A stretch of 47,690 nt of DNA from a virus, in the IMG/VR virus record IMGVR_UViG_3300037010_000943, positions 1-47,690 of that record. One strand, 5' to 3'. Each line of letters opens with the position of its first letter. Positions within the stretch are counted from its first letter, which is position 1. This document shows, one piece after another, positions 1 to 11,489 of the stretch. Both the position numbers and the translations under genes were made by a program. Under the pieces are notes generated by a model. That model worked only from the letters and a program-made list of their open reading frames with translations, had not been told where the DNA came from and did not search any database.

Positions 1-995
<995 letters not shown>

Positions 996-1027
996 TCAAC
1001 ATTCCTCAAAGAAGAAGCAGGAAGTCT

Positions 1028-4000
1028 TTAATTACAGATGGCCTTACCCGTGATGGCGCGAGTCATGAACACCCTAACAGTGTTGAGATCATTGGGATCT
1101 GCATCGGTTCCGTAGATGATGTTTGCATCAAATTGCTGACCGTTGTCATAGGCCAAATCAACCGAGACATACTTACCTAGATTGTGGTGGACCACCCAGG
1201 CACTAGATGGTGTAGTCTGTTCATGGACATAGTTGGAATCGTTCACTGAGGCTCCTCCACCGGACTTGGCTTGGTCAGTGGGTAGATGGGGCTGGAATAC
1301 AAACTCAGTTGGAGAGATGGCCTTGCCTACCACTACAATCCACCTACAAGATGCGGCTGTGGTGTTGTAGTCCTGGTTAATTACTCCGTTTGGTCCAGCA
1401 AACATTACCATTCCTGGGCTTAAGACAGGCTCATCAATTGAGTAGACCTTGCCGTATTCCATAGCTAGTGGCACGGATTCATCAGCTTTTCCAGGCTTTA
1501 AAGTGATACCATCGAACCAAGGCGGAGTAGAAACATCCAATTCAGGGTGAATGGGGAGAATTTTACCGCTGGTGGAGATGAATGAGGCGGTGAGGTTTAA
1601 GATGGAGCCAATACCCACCGGGTAGCCGTAGGAGGCACTCTGAGCGGCCACAACTGTTGGATCGGACACTGTGACCATGAAGGACACTGTAGAGTCCTGA
1701 AGTAGCTCTACGGGGTTAACACCGTCTTGAGATATAAAGATCTGAACCTCATCGTTCTCGACTAATGGGAGCGCACCACTCAAACCAATTAAAGCCTCAT
1801 TGGTAGTTTTGTCTGAGGTGTTGGAGAGTAGGGTTTTCCCGTTAACTAGAATCTCAACTTTTCTAGTGGCTGGGGTAGAAGAGGTGCTAGTGTAGAAGGC
1901 TCCAGCCACAGTGTAGTCCCCAGTCTTTTTGACAATGAACTTGGTTGGGTCTGCAACATTCTTAGTGTGGTCGAATACTATAGTGGGGAAGGAAATCACA
2001 TAAGGTTCATTAGTGAGAAGCGTGAGTTTGTCCGAGGTGGAGACTTGGAATCCGACTACAGAAGAGGCTTCGTCAATGGTTGCTTGAATAGCTGTTATCT
2101 CACTGTCGATAGCGGCTGACATAGTATCACGGAATTTTAGGACAGTGGCATAGGACTTATTTAAATCCATCATCGCCATCTGTGTTGGAATAGGTAGAGC
2201 CAGGATATCAGGACGAGAGATGAAGGCTTGTTCATCAAAGGTCTTGCCATCTGCACTCCATCCGTTGTTTGAATCATCGGGTCTCCAACCTGGATCAATA
2301 TTGAAGTAGACGGCTTTGGGTAGATTAAGTAGTCCATCTCCGGGCTTCCATCCCAAGTCACGAGTCATGTAATCGGTCTTTAAATAAGAGAATAATTCAC
2401 CACTCGCAAGAGGACTTACGGCAGAATCAAGGATGAGCCAGTAGTTCATTACATAAGGAACATAACCATCTTCTTGCATCAGTGAGTCAAAATTTCCAGA
2501 CCACTCTCTCCAGAACTGGGAGTATCTATCTACTTCGGTGGCATTTGCAAACTGATCATAAACGAACTTGTATTGGGTTCTAGAAGTTCTCCAGGTAGTG
2601 TGATTTTCAATGTCAACCTCTCCCTTAGCTACGGCTTGGTTGACTAGATCAATTGTAAGAGAAGGTAATTTTATGAGTTGAGGGTAGTTGGCTTTCCCGT
2701 TTGATGACTCTACGATGCTAGTAAATGTGGAATTGTAGGTTGCAGGGAAGAAGTCCAAATCATCAAGGGTAACTCTCGATAGATAGTCATCAGAAGCATA
2801 GGAATCCCATCTGACCTCTCTAGTATACCCAAGTAGCCCAGCTTCAATGAACGATAGCATCCAATAGGTGTGGTTGGCGTCATCTGCGTTAGCAAACGAA
2901 ATAAACTTATCAATGAGTGGGAGGGACTTAGGTCCACGCTTTACTTCCCCTTCGAAGGAATTATAAGGAACAGGATTAGCTTCTAGATACGCGATAGTAG
3001 GTTGAATAAATTCTTCAAAAACATGCTGGAATTCAGGAATCCACAAACCCTTTCTCAAGGTTCTTGCATTCTTCAGGTATAGAACCCAGGCGGCGGCTCG
3101 GTTTAAATCAAAGTTGTTGTCGATGATTTTTGCTAATGTGATTTCCTTGGAGAACAGGTTGTATAGATCCAGTCTTCTAGCCTGTGTGGAGGCATTAGGA
3201 GAGCTTAGGCCGTTGTTTGGAACTTGGATGTCGTTGTAGTCAGGGTCATCCACCTGAGGCACGGCTTCGGGAAGAATGAGGGCTACAACATTTTCTTCAA
3301 ACATGGAGGGTGGCATGGAGAAATTTGATACCACGATCTCTGCCTTTGGTAGAGATCCGGCCATATCCGAGTTAGGATTGAAATCTGGGGAAAGAACTGG
3401 GCTAGTTTGTGAGGCTGGGGCAACAAATGAATCGTAATAATCTTTGCTATTAAGCTGGTTCATGGTTGGAATAATTCCTCCGATTGGAGGGTTAAATACC
3501 TGATTGCCGTAGGTGACGCCACCGATGTTTAAATTCTTTGGGTAGTTCCTGAATATGTCTAGGTTGGGAGGCACAACTTTGCAGTTCCCGAAGGCAAATT
3601 TGGTGTCAAAAGTGAATTTTGTGTTAAAATTAAAGTTTAGATTGAACCCGTTCCAGCCCCAAACTAAATCTCCGAAGAGGTTGGGAAGGGAGGGGAGGTC
3701 AGGTAGTTTCCAGTTGCAGATCTCAGCGATTAAAGTTGCTAGGGCATTTAGAATTCCCTGGATCATGGCCTGCATTTTATTTTTAATGGCGATAAGAAGC
3801 TGAACTATCTGGATCAGAGCTTGGATGACCCCAATGACCTCATCCATTAGGGCCTTCATTTCCTTGATGATTTCAATTACATCCTTGATGTAAAGGAAGG
3901 GACGAACCTTATCACCCTGCTGTCCGTCTACACCTAATAGCTGAAGCTTGATCCAGAGTTTAATCTTGTCTTCCAGGTCTTTTTTGGCGTTCTTGGCCCA

Positions 4001-4147
4001 AAAAGTAGCGTCACCGATGGAGCTTTCAAGAAAGCGTCCCTGCTCCATAGCCTTATGGTAATTCTTTTGAACTTTAACTAAGGCAGAAGGAAGCTCCGGC
4101 CTAGTGATTGCTGGGCCTTTAGCTTGGACTGGAAATAGTTCTGGCAT
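1028..4147 (-). CDS. Large baseplate or tail-fibre structural protein
   Basis: A 1039-residue virion protein of no family I can name with certainty. The first 160 residues are helical and coiled-coil-like, with a hydrophobic Ile/Leu/Met-rich stretch near residues 90 to 140. The middle is unassigned. Residues around 750 to 830 (KTGDYTVAGAFYTS, then VNGKTLL and ENDEVQIFIS) look like a C1q/TNF-type jelly-roll. The C-terminal 80 residues contain WVVHHNLGKYVSVDL, a module also seen near the N-terminus of the adjacent collagen-like fibre. The start ATG lies behind AAGGAAT, nine bases after the spike-like gene. Position between spike and fibre suggests a baseplate periphery or fibre-attachment role (inference). 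Confidence 0.6.
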   Translation of the reverse strand: MPELFPVQAKGPAITRPELPSALVKVQKNYHKAMEQGRFLESSIGDATFWAKNAKKDLEDKIKLWIKLQLLGVDGQQGDKVRPFLYIKDVIEIIKEMKALMDEVIGVIQALIQIVQLLIAIKNKMQAMIQGILNALATLIAEICNWKLPDLPSLPNLFGDLVWGWNGFNLNFNFNTKFTFDTKFAFGNCKVVPPNLDIFRNYPKNLNIGGVTYGNQVFNPPIGGIIPTMNQLNSKDYYDSFVAPASQTSPVLSPDFNPNSDMAGSLPKAEIVVSNFSMPPSMFEENVVALILPEAVPQVDDPDYNDIQVPNNGLSSPNASTQARRLDLYNLFSKEITLAKIIDNNFDLNRAAAWVLYLKNARTLRKGLWIPEFQHVFEEFIQPTIAYLEANPVPYNSFEGEVKRGPKSLPLIDKFISFANADDANHTYWMLSFIEAGLLGYTREVRWDSYASDDYLSRVTLDDLDFFPATYNSTFTSIVESSNGKANYPQLIKLPSLTIDLVNQAVAKGEVDIENHTTWRTSRTQYKFVYDQFANATEVDRYSQFWREWSGNFDSLMQEDGYVPYVMNYWLILDSAVSPLASGELFSYLKTDYMTRDLGWKPGDGLLNLPKAVYFNIDPGWRPDDSNNGWSADGKTFDEQAFISRPDILALPIPTQMAMMDLNKSYATVLKFRDTMSAAIDSEITAIQATIDEASSVVGFQVSTSDKLTLLTNEPYVISFPTIVFDHTKNVADPTKFIVKKTGDYTVAGAFYTSTSSTPATRKVEILVNGKTLLSNTSDKTTNEALIGLSGALPLVENDEVQIFISQDGVNPVELLQDSTVSFMVTVSDPTVVAAQSASYGYPVGIGSILNLTASFISTSGKILPIHPELDVSTPPWFDGITLKPGKADESVPLAMEYGKVYSIDEPVLSPGMVMFAGPNGVINQDYNTTAASCRWIVVVGKAISPTEFVFQPHLPTDQAKSGGGASVNDSNYVHEQTTPSSAWVVHHNLGKYVSVDLAYDNGQQFDANIIYGTDADPNDLNTVRVFMTRAITGKAICN

Positions 4148-4156
4148 TAGTATTCC

Positions 4157-6502
4157 TTAGTTCGAATCGGCGGGAGAATCGTAGAATCCTTGGTTATGAA
4201 TAATTTCTGGAGCTTCTGTGGTGTGAACTACTGAAGCTCGGTCAATAATGGATAGTGACTTGTTCACCATCATAATCTTGGCTACATGAGTGGATCGGAC
4301 AGATTCAATTGAGATATCACCTGTAACATTCAAGTGTAGGTTTCCTCGGATGGCAATATCAACATCTCCGTTGATCTCCAATCTGAGTCCTTTCTTCTCG
4401 TTATTAGAGCCGATAGTGGCTTCAATACCACCATCGAATGCGGCTGTTAAAGATCTACCCTGCTTGTCCTTACCAACTGCGGCAACGATACCACCAGCCA
4501 AATCAGCGAGTAGTGACTGACCATTTTGCTCGTTGGCTCCAATACGAATTAGAATGTCTCTGACAGCGTGAATATCAGCGGATAGGCCAGTGGTGTCCAT
4601 ATCTCCAACGGCGTCACCTGACCAAGAGTAGGGTTGCACTTTCTGAACTGGAGATCCGGCTTTAGCGAGATCATGGAATCTGTAGTGACTGTCTCCGACT
4701 CCGTAGATGGGCCTACCCTTGCTTCTGGAGTCCTGGCGTGTTGCATCAAATGGTGACTGTTGTGCCCTTCCTTGTCCGTCTTCGTAGCCGTTACGGAGGT
4801 GCTTACGGCGCGAAGCCTTGTCTCTCGCTCCTAGGCGAAGAAGCATACCGCCGTCCAGGGAGGCGCGAAGAGATACATTTTCTCCAGCAATCTTAGAATT
4901 TAGATCACCAGCGTCACCCATTGATTTGAACTTGGACTTACCCCAGAACTGGATATCACGGGCCTGAATACTATCCTTTTTGCCTCTGATCTGAGTGTTT
5001 ACTGCTCTTCTAGTAGTTGGGAGGGATGTATCATCTGCTCCTAGGCGAAGAACGGTTCCGCCTAAAGTGGTGAGATCTAACGAGTCTTCATCATCCCTAT
5101 TCTTTCCAATTACTAATCTAACGCTTCCAAGGAAGTGACCGTCTAATGACCTACCAGCACCGTATGGATGCTCATAGGACTGTCCATCCCATGCAATGTT
5201 TTCTTTGGGGATAGTAGACCCGACTTCGAATTGAATATGACCTTCTTTGGTAATATCAAAACGAGTGGTGTTGTATTCATAAGGGAATCTCAATGACCAT
5301 GCGGAAGCGGCCATGCGGGTTTCCACCTGATCTGACTTCTTCACTACAGGGATATACCCGGATTCTACACTAGTTCCAAATCTACCTTCCTTGGTGTAAG
5401 GAAAGATAGTGGGCTTCAAAACTTTGCCATAGGTGGTCTTGTCGAAGGAATTAGACCCCACCAAAGTTCCTTCGGATTTTTCAATGATCCAACCCCTGCG
5501 TCTAGGCGAGGGTCCGTCACTGGTAGTAGGTCCAATGGGGGTTGAAGAGTTTAGAGGGTGATCCCATCCTTGATCAACCATGTAGGATTGATCCTCATAA
5601 GCTACTTTGAACTTGTCACCAAGATCTTTTACGGAGGTTCTAGACCACCATTCATCAGAAGTTTTAGATAACCCAAGCACCTTGTCTAAATAGTCGGACT
5701 CAAGCACCTCAAGGGGTAGAGGGAAGTCTAACGCGAATTCCTGGATCTTTTCAGTGCGTTCAACAATAGGTAGAAGATCTTGAGTACCCTTCTTGTATTT
5801 GTCTGATAGCTTACTGCTCTTAGAGGATAGATAGACTACCCACTCATTTGAACCGTCAGGCATGAGTCTGGGTGTTACATCGTCAGTGGAGGCATTAGGA
5901 CGATTGACTGGACCTTCAAAGGTCAAGCCAGCGTCAGTGTAGTTCACAGTTCTACCAGTGACTCCGAACTTTGTTCTCTTGAATGAATCAAGCTTCTCTC
6001 TAGAGAAGTCAGAGGATGTTCTGTCCCAACCCTCATCCATCTTCTCGGTGAAGCCAGCGGATAGCGTGGACACCTTCTGACCTGGATAAGCCTTGCGATA
6101 TACACCACGATTTCTATTGGTCCACCCATGAAGGCTATCCTTAGCGGTCATGGGACGAGTTGCGATGGCATCAATAGCTCGTAGTGTGTCGGTAACAATC
6201 CAGGTTGAGATGGCTAGTTCTGCCATTGATCCATGACCTTCTAGGAAGAAGGCTAAACCTATGGCACCCTCTTGAACCATCACCTCATCAGTAGACTCTG
6301 GTGAAGAGGCAACGGTGGGGAAGATCTTTACTTGGTTGTAGACGATGTTGGTGCGAGTATCCTCTACGGTTAGGATCTTGCTTTCGTAGTCTACTCGTCT
6401 TACAACGACAAGAAATCCAGCAAACTGCTCGGCCTCACGGCTACGCTGAGATACGGCCTGCTTTTCTGGAAGCTGTCTGTAGATTGTGGGATCTTCACTC
6501 AT
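4157..6502 (-). CDS. Baseplate spike protein, gp5/VgrG/gpV-like
   Basis: This 781-residue protein would be the central membrane-puncturing spike under the tail tube. Residues about 25 to 110 look like a small beta-barrel (FAGFLVVVRRVDYESKIL ... GAIGLAFFLEG), in keeping with the OB-fold that starts gpV and gp5 spikes. The C-terminal 120 residues are regular short beta repeats (DVDIAIRGNLHLNVTGDISI), typical of the triple-stranded beta-helix of gp5 and VgrG. The middle is long, polar and unassigned. Its start overlaps the stop of the hub gene by one base (TAATG), implying coupled translation. Hub-then-spike order matches known baseplate operons. Family assignment rests on pattern and context only. 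Confidence 0.65.
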   Translation of the reverse strand: MSEDPTIYRQLPEKQAVSQRSREAEQFAGFLVVVRRVDYESKILTVEDTRTNIVYNQVKIFPTVASSPESTDEVMVQEGAIGLAFFLEGHGSMAELAISTWIVTDTLRAIDAIATRPMTAKDSLHGWTNRNRGVYRKAYPGQKVSTLSAGFTEKMDEGWDRTSSDFSREKLDSFKRTKFGVTGRTVNYTDAGLTFEGPVNRPNASTDDVTPRLMPDGSNEWVVYLSSKSSKLSDKYKKGTQDLLPIVERTEKIQEFALDFPLPLEVLESDYLDKVLGLSKTSDEWWSRTSVKDLGDKFKVAYEDQSYMVDQGWDHPLNSSTPIGPTTSDGPSPRRRGWIIEKSEGTLVGSNSFDKTTYGKVLKPTIFPYTKEGRFGTSVESGYIPVVKKSDQVETRMAASAWSLRFPYEYNTTRFDITKEGHIQFEVGSTIPKENIAWDGQSYEHPYGAGRSLDGHFLGSVRLVIGKNRDDEDSLDLTTLGGTVLRLGADDTSLPTTRRAVNTQIRGKKDSIQARDIQFWGKSKFKSMGDAGDLNSKIAGENVSLRASLDGGMLLRLGARDKASRRKHLRNGYEDGQGRAQQSPFDATRQDSRSKGRPIYGVGDSHYRFHDLAKAGSPVQKVQPYSWSGDAVGDMDTTGLSADIHAVRDILIRIGANEQNGQSLLADLAGGIVAAVGKDKQGRSLTAAFDGGIEATIGSNNEKKGLRLEINGDVDIAIRGNLHLNVTGDISIESVRSTHVAKIMMVNKSLSIIDRASVVHTTEAPEIIHNQGFYDSPADSN

Positions 6503-9108
6503 TACTCAACCGTCCCTTTCCCTTGGTTAACCCAAGTCGCTTGAAGCTTTGACAGGCTTGAAGAGATTGAGCCTGGGGTTGCGTAAGTTCCTAGATCGGT
6601 GTTTTGTGGCAATAGAGACACATCACTATTACTATTACTGCCTTCGTTAAGAACTGATTTTAGATAATCTTGTGTGCCAGCAAGGAAAGACTCGGCTCTT
6701 TGTAGGGCGGATTGATCACTTGTAGGAGACACGGGTGGAGGAGTCACATCGACAACATTGGAGAAATCTGCGGAGTCAGCCATAGCTTGTAGCTGAGTAG
6801 AATCATTGTTAAGTCTATTACCTCCAGTGAAGTCCATCTCAAACGAAATGACATTAGAGCGATCAAATAACTGCAATTCATCCACAATTTTAGCGGCATC
6901 TCCACCAGTCTTTTCCGTAACTGTTCGCAATTGAGAAGCACTTGTTGGAGCTAGAACTGGAGTTGCCATACCAGCGTAGAGGAAGGCAGAGGAGGTCTTT
7001 AGGAGGGCTTTACTCTCAGCGGTTTTAGTTTCAATTCCTCTAGTGTCTTCAATTGTTCCGCCTCTAGTAAACTCATAAATGGCTTCGCTCACGGAGGAGT
7101 ATCGACCCCAAGCAAATGGAGTCATAACTTCATAGCCCTTTTCATCTGTGAAAGGCTGGGCTGAAGTTAGTTTATCAATGTAAACTCCATTGTTGGAAAC
7201 CACCTTCTTTCCGGCTGGACGCTCAGTGCTGATGTTATCAATATCAAATTCATCTCCAAAGAACTTTTCATCATCTTTCTGGACGGTCCAGTTCATGTCC
7301 TTAGAGTCGGTATGAGTTTCGAATAGGTTTCCAAGTTTCTTCTTAACATAGGAATCTATGGCATTTTGCTCATCCGAAGGCTTAAAGGGGTTATGGATAG
7401 TAGCTGGGGAACCAGTGACCAACAATCCTAGCTGATCTGCTTTCATCTGATCACTGTTGAATACAGTTGACCCTCCGCTCTTAGTCCACTTGTGAACTAG
7501 ATTAGGCTGGGAGGCGTACACGATGATGGGTTCCCCTTTCTCAGTCTTCTGATAAGTAGGAAATTGTGGTCTTTTACGGATGAAGTTACAGGTTAGCGAC
7601 ATATCTGCGCGACCACCAACATTGTATGAGACCCCTATCCCAGAGACATAAGCATACATATCAAGGTGTGGAATGAAGATTGGGAAGCCTAACCTCATCT
7701 CAGGTCTGAGAGGTATGGTGACATGATAAGTTCTGAAGTTTTTGTTAAGTTTCACCAACTCCATAGCGGCAAAGGCGAAGATAGCCTTTGAATTGTGTGA
7801 CAAGAAATTAAGCTGTCTAGGAGCTTCATCACGAACACCAAATTTACGAACTAGGTTTACATCAATGAAGGAGCCTACAGCCTTCAGGCTGTTTGCCATT
7901 CCCATTTGCCAGCCAGCGGGATTAAACCCACCCTGAACCGTCATTCTGGTTCTTCTAATGGCCGACTCATCTTCCATGTAGTTCTCACCTAAAACTTCGG
8001 ATAGGTGAATGATGAATGGGTTAGAATACTCGGATAGGTTCTCATCCTTGATCTTGGAGGTATCCCCAATGATGGTGGAATCTAGGTTGTAGAGAGGCGG
8101 TTTAATGATGATAGACCCGTCTACATCCTGATAACCCTCATAGCCAATGGACTCAATGGCGGCTCTAACGATCTCAAGTCTAGGCATGATCTTACCCTGG
8201 AACAATTGGATAGATCCTAGAGCAAACTCAGGTAGGTGCCTTCTGATAGAGTTTGTCAGGTAGTTGTTTGCCTGACTCTCTACACTGGAAGCCTCTGCTC
8301 CAGAAGCCTTGGTGGTGTCCTTGGTGTTCTTCACATCTTGTGACTTAGCGTCTACACTATCTGGCTGAGCTACTGTTTCCTTGTAACCAAATAGGTGGAC
8401 ATACTTTCTCAAATCGGTCAAGCGTTCTTGCCACTTGGCTATGAAGTTAGCCTTAAGACTGGCCGCAAGAGCCGAGTCTTTGATTTTTTCTTCCTTGGTC
8501 CCAATGGCAGTCTTCAAAAAACCGGAGTAATCCATCGCTCGTCTGAAGGTCGCCACAATAACTTGGTAAGCGTTCTTGTTAGAGTCCACCGTTTGCATTG
8601 GAGTCTGACTCTCAGAGGAATTAGACATGGTTGCTGGTGCGCGATCAGTCTGCATCAACTCCATCAAATGAAGAATTCCCACCACGGAAATTGCGATTTC
8701 AAGAGAAGTATTGTTCTCATTGTAGTCTACTGACTTAATCATCCCATTAAAAATTCTTCTGTAAACGGTATTACCTGTTGGGCTGAAGAAGTATGACTTT
8801 GCATAGATCCTCACCTCACTCATTGTGTCAATGAGTAGCCCCCCGCCTGGAGCCATGAACAACTGCTTGGAGCCGTTAGGAACTGAAAGATTGATGGAGC
8901 CTGATGGGATTAAATTATCAACACCATAGTTTGTTGCTATTGCAGTAACATAGTCATTGAAGTTTACGGTGGTGTAGTTGTTAGACTCATCCTTCAAATA
9001 AGGGTTAATGAAAAATGGAAGCCCATCAATATACACAACCATATCAGGAGCGGTCTTGATGATCTCTCTACTAGGCGCGGATTGAATGATGTTTCTGATT
9101 TGAGTCAT
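6502..9108 (-). CDS. Baseplate hub protein, gp27/gpD-like
   Basis: An 868-residue structural protein. Its first 150 residues are beta-rich (MVVYIDGLPFFINPYL, PSGSINLSVPNGSKQ, RRIFNGMIKSVDYNENN). This resembles the N-terminal domain of tail hub proteins, where a ring domain defines a local coordinate and 'FNGMI' precedes a derivative-like strand. A second beta-rich stretch near residues 440 to 520 (FRTYHVTIPLRPEMRLG ... YVSGIGVSYNVGG) fits a hub tube domain. The C-terminal 350 residues look extended and low in complexity. Both ends overlap neighbours at TAATG. Placement between the transglycosylase/baseplate pair and the spike supports a hub role; the assignment is by context and fold-like pattern. 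Confidence 0.6.
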   Translation of the reverse strand: MTQIRNIIQSAPSREIIKTAPDMVVYIDGLPFFINPYLKDESNNYTTVNFNDYVTAIATNYGVDNLIPSGSINLSVPNGSKQLFMAPGGGLLIDTMSEVRIYAKSYFFSPTGNTVYRRIFNGMIKSVDYNENNTSLEIAISVVGILHLMELMQTDRAPATMSNSSESQTPMQTVDSNKNAYQVIVATFRRAMDYSGFLKTAIGTKEEKIKDSALAASLKANFIAKWQERLTDLRKYVHLFGYKETVAQPDSVDAKSQDVKNTKDTTKASGAEASSVESQANNYLTNSIRRHLPEFALGSIQLFQGKIMPRLEIVRAAIESIGYEGYQDVDGSIIIKPPLYNLDSTIIGDTSKIKDENLSEYSNPFIIHLSEVLGENYMEDESAIRRTRMTVQGGFNPAGWQMGMANSLKAVGSFIDVNLVRKFGVRDEAPRQLNFLSHNSKAIFAFAAMELVKLNKNFRTYHVTIPLRPEMRLGFPIFIPHLDMYAYVSGIGVSYNVGGRADMSLTCNFIRKRPQFPTYQKTEKGEPIIVYASQPNLVHKWTKSGGSTVFNSDQMKADQLGLLVTGSPATIHNPFKPSDEQNAIDSYVKKKLGNLFETHTDSKDMNWTVQKDDEKFFGDEFDIDNISTERPAGKKVVSNNGVYIDKLTSAQPFTDEKGYEVMTPFAWGRYSSVSEAIYEFTRGGTIEDTRGIETKTAESKALLKTSSAFLYAGMATPVLAPTSASQLRTVTEKTGGDAAKIVDELQLFDRSNVISFEMDFTGGNRLNNDSTQLQAMADSADFSNVVDVTPPPVSPTSDQSALQRAESFLAGTQDYLKSVLNEGSNSNSDVSLLPQNTDLGTYATPGSISSSLSKLQATWVNQGKGTVE

Positions 9109-10079
9109 TATAAGTTTCCTTCTGACCCAAATAACTGCATACGAACTAATGCGTCTGCGATGAGAGGGGTTTGATTGTTGTAGGATGTTTGACCAAAGGC
9201 GGTTCTTGGGTCCACGATACCTTGTTGAATACCTTGAGTTAGAATCTCGTTTTGAATGGCGGCATCTGACTGCTTTGCAGATTCTTCTTTGGCGGCGGCA
9301 TCAGCAGCGTATTCCGCCTCTTGCTGTGCTTTTGCTTCTAGCATATCAAGAACTTCTTTGGAGTGGCCTCTGTAGACACTATTTACGATGGGACTTCTCC
9401 AAGGAGATTCCTTCTTATAGTCTTCCTTCCAAGCTAGAAAACCGAGATCAAACTTGTTGTAGTAGGGGGTGTCGGCTGTGCTAGAGAGACTCATAGTAGT
9501 GAACATCCCTCTCCAGATGAAGTTTCCAACTTTTAATTCAACATCCTGGTGATATTTAATTCTTCGTCTAGTAAAGTCGGCGGCAAATACATTCGTTGAG
9601 TTAAGATCATCTCCTTCAAAGGTATAGCCATTGTTTTCAAAAAGATTCATTAACTCCATGATGTTTCTATAACTAATACTGAATTCTTCAAATGCGTCAG
9701 TGGTTCCGTTGAAGTGGTATTGCCCTGCGGTGGAGCCAGAGATGTGGAGGTCGATGGTGTCCTCCCCCCATACCCCAAACTGCCACCCGGCTCTGGTCAT
9801 GGAATGTGAGTCTAAGGTCTGGTGAGCGACTGAAATAGTTTTAGGGTTGACTAGGAAACGGTAGACATAGTTTTCACCTTTTCTGTTTAGGAGTCTGACG
9901 GTCACATAGTCGGTTAGGGTGGCCTTTACATTGGAAATGGCACTAATGGCCGTTTCATCATCCTCCCCTGTCACTCCAACATCAACGGGAATGATTCTCT
10001 TTTCCCCACGAATGGGAAGTAGCCCCACTCTTTGCGCGGTGGTTAGGTCATAATCTGTTGGGAATAGAATATCTGACAT
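9108..10079 (-). CDS. Baseplate protein, paralogue of the transglycosylase-linked domain
   Basis: A 323-residue tail protein. Residues about 70 to 220 (YRFLVNPKTISVAHQT, WQFGVWGEDTIDLHISGSTAGQY, YRNIMELMNLFENNGYTF) parallel, element by element, the C-terminal half of the next gene upstream (TFSINLKEFA, HMTFWGMEPDTITGSGSTGVF, FVELLSLFRNNGITRYK). The two therefore look like a tandem duplication. Both end in a segment describing a membrane-proximal tail ring (WRGMFTTMSLSSTAD versus YHGYFKSLSWTMDAE). Residues 245 to 290 are an Ala/Glu-rich helix. Start and stop abut neighbouring genes (TAAATG upstream, TAATG downstream). A structural ring in the baseplate is inferred. Confidence 0.6.
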   Translation of the reverse strand: MSDILFPTDYDLTTAQRVGLLPIRGEKRIIPVDVGVTGEDDETAISAISNVKATLTDYVTVRLLNRKGENYVYRFLVNPKTISVAHQTLDSHSMTRAGWQFGVWGEDTIDLHISGSTAGQYHFNGTTDAFEEFSISYRNIMELMNLFENNGYTFEGDDLNSTNVFAADFTRRRIKYHQDVELKVGNFIWRGMFTTMSLSSTADTPYYNKFDLGFLAWKEDYKKESPWRSPIVNSVYRGHSKEVLDMLEAKAQQEAEYAADAAAKEESAKQSDAAIQNEILTQGIQQGIVDPRTAFGQTSYNNQTPLIADALVRMQLFGSEGNL

Positions 10080-11489
10080 TTAGGCTCTGGGGTAGAATAC
10101 AAAGGAAACGGTCTTCTGGACTTGGAAGGTGAAATCAAACTTCCACTGGAATGGATTCTCAGCGTCCATTGTCCATGAAAGGGATTTGAAATACCCGTGG
10201 TAGTAATTACTCTTAAACTTCATCACGACATTACCTTTAACCATAACATCGTTGTTTCTAGCATTTCTAGTGTAAGAGGTGTCTCCATATTTCTCGGACC
10301 ACACAGATTGCTGGATTTGGTCACGATTAATAGTCACGGAATCCCCATCTTCGTAGTTATCTCTCTTGTAGCGGGTGATGCCGTTGTTTCTGAATAGGGA
10401 TAGAAGCTCCACAAAGGCATCTTGAGCGGCTACGCGAAGTCTGGAGTTTCTTGGTGTGTTCAGAAGTGGAGCGCCCTGTCCTGCCTCTTCTGCGGCGTCA
10501 AATAGCTCGTCTGGAGTAACAGCAAGACTCATCAAGTCCGTAACTCCAAACTGGTTCATGAACACACCAGTAGAACCAGAGCCGGTAATTGTGTCTGGCT
10601 CCATCCCCCAGAAAGTCATGTGGAACCCGGTTCTTGTGTTAGATTTATTGATAATGTGTTTCATATTGATAGTTTCGGAATCAAGGCTACAATTGAGCTT
10701 TACAGTAAGGGGTGAGTCCTTTGTTGCCATTAAAGGTGAAGCAAATTCCTTTAGATTGATGGAGAAGGTAACGGGGTACTGAAGTTTCTTAAGGTGCGGA
10801 TTACCAACTAGAAGATCTTGGTCTTCGTACCAGGGGAGAGAGTCTAGACCCTCGTCAATGAAGAGAGAGCGGGTGTTCCCTTCTGTAACGATGGAGGCTT
10901 CTACCGAATCAGAAACCAGTGGAACATAGTCAGATGGCGGACCTTCTGTGACGGTTTGTGAGGTAGATGAAGCTTCGGATGTATTTGAGCCTGCCGTGTG
11001 AGTTCCACCAGTCGAGGCTTGCATCCCAGCGGCCTTAGTCCATTTTACGATGTAGGAAGGGTCTCCCCTTCCAGCCTCTAGGACTGCTTGCTTATTAGCT
11101 TCGACATCTGACCACCCTTGAGCTACGAGCGCCTTAAAACGGAGACCAGCTTTAGGGCCAGCGTTGTAGGCTACTGCCACAGCCTTCATGTCCCCATTCA
11201 TCTCAGTTGTTAGTTGAGATACTAGTGCGGCGGCGGCTCTACTCTGTTCAGCAGGATTGGTTGAATAATCACCAGTAATCAGCTTATCTTTGACTAGGCC
11301 AGCCCAGGTCTCTCTCCTAATTTGAAAAAGTCCGGTAGATTCCTTCTCATCGGATGGCTTAGGTGCTGGATTAAACGAAGATTCCACCTGTGCAAACGCA
11401 AGCATGACCTTAGGATCTTGCTTCCAAGTTCTTGCACCAGAAGTGATCGCATCACGAACTGATGGGGATGGAGAAGGAGATTTACCCAT
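10080..11489 (-). CDS. Tail lytic transglycosylase fused to a baseplate domain
   Basis: The first 140 residues are an SLT-type lytic transglycosylase. The motifs are VESSFNP with the presumed catalytic Glu36, TGLFQI about 17 residues on, and VAYNAGP near residue 100. Enzymes of this family cleave the MurNAc-GlcNAc bond of peptidoglycan, and in phage tails they open the wall locally during entry. A Ser/Thr-rich linker (about residues 155 to 185) leads to a beta-rich C-terminal half homologous in pattern to the following gene, with WGMEPDTITGSGSTG as a landmark. It lies directly after the tape measure with a one-base TAATG overlap. The enzyme is therefore probably carried in the virion, not a free endolysin. 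Confidence 0.8.
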   Translation of the reverse strand: MGKSPSPSPSVRDAITSGARTWKQDPKVMLAFAQVESSFNPAPKPSDEKESTGLFQIRRETWAGLVKDKLITGDYSTNPAEQSRAAAALVSQLTTEMNGDMKAVAVAYNAGPKAGLRFKALVAQGWSDVEANKQAVLEAGRGDPSYIVKWTKAAGMQASTGGTHTAGSNTSEASSTSQTVTEGPPSDYVPLVSDSVEASIVTEGNTRSLFIDEGLDSLPWYEDQDLLVGNPHLKKLQYPVTFSINLKEFASPLMATKDSPLTVKLNCSLDSETINMKHIINKSNTRTGFHMTFWGMEPDTITGSGSTGVFMNQFGVTDLMSLAVTPDELFDAAEEAGQGAPLLNTPRNSRLRVAAQDAFVELLSLFRNNGITRYKRDNYEDGDSVTINRDQIQQSVWSEKYGDTSYTRNARNNDVMVKGNVVMKFKSNYYHGYFKSLSWTMDAENPFQWKFDFTFQVQKTVSFVFYPRA

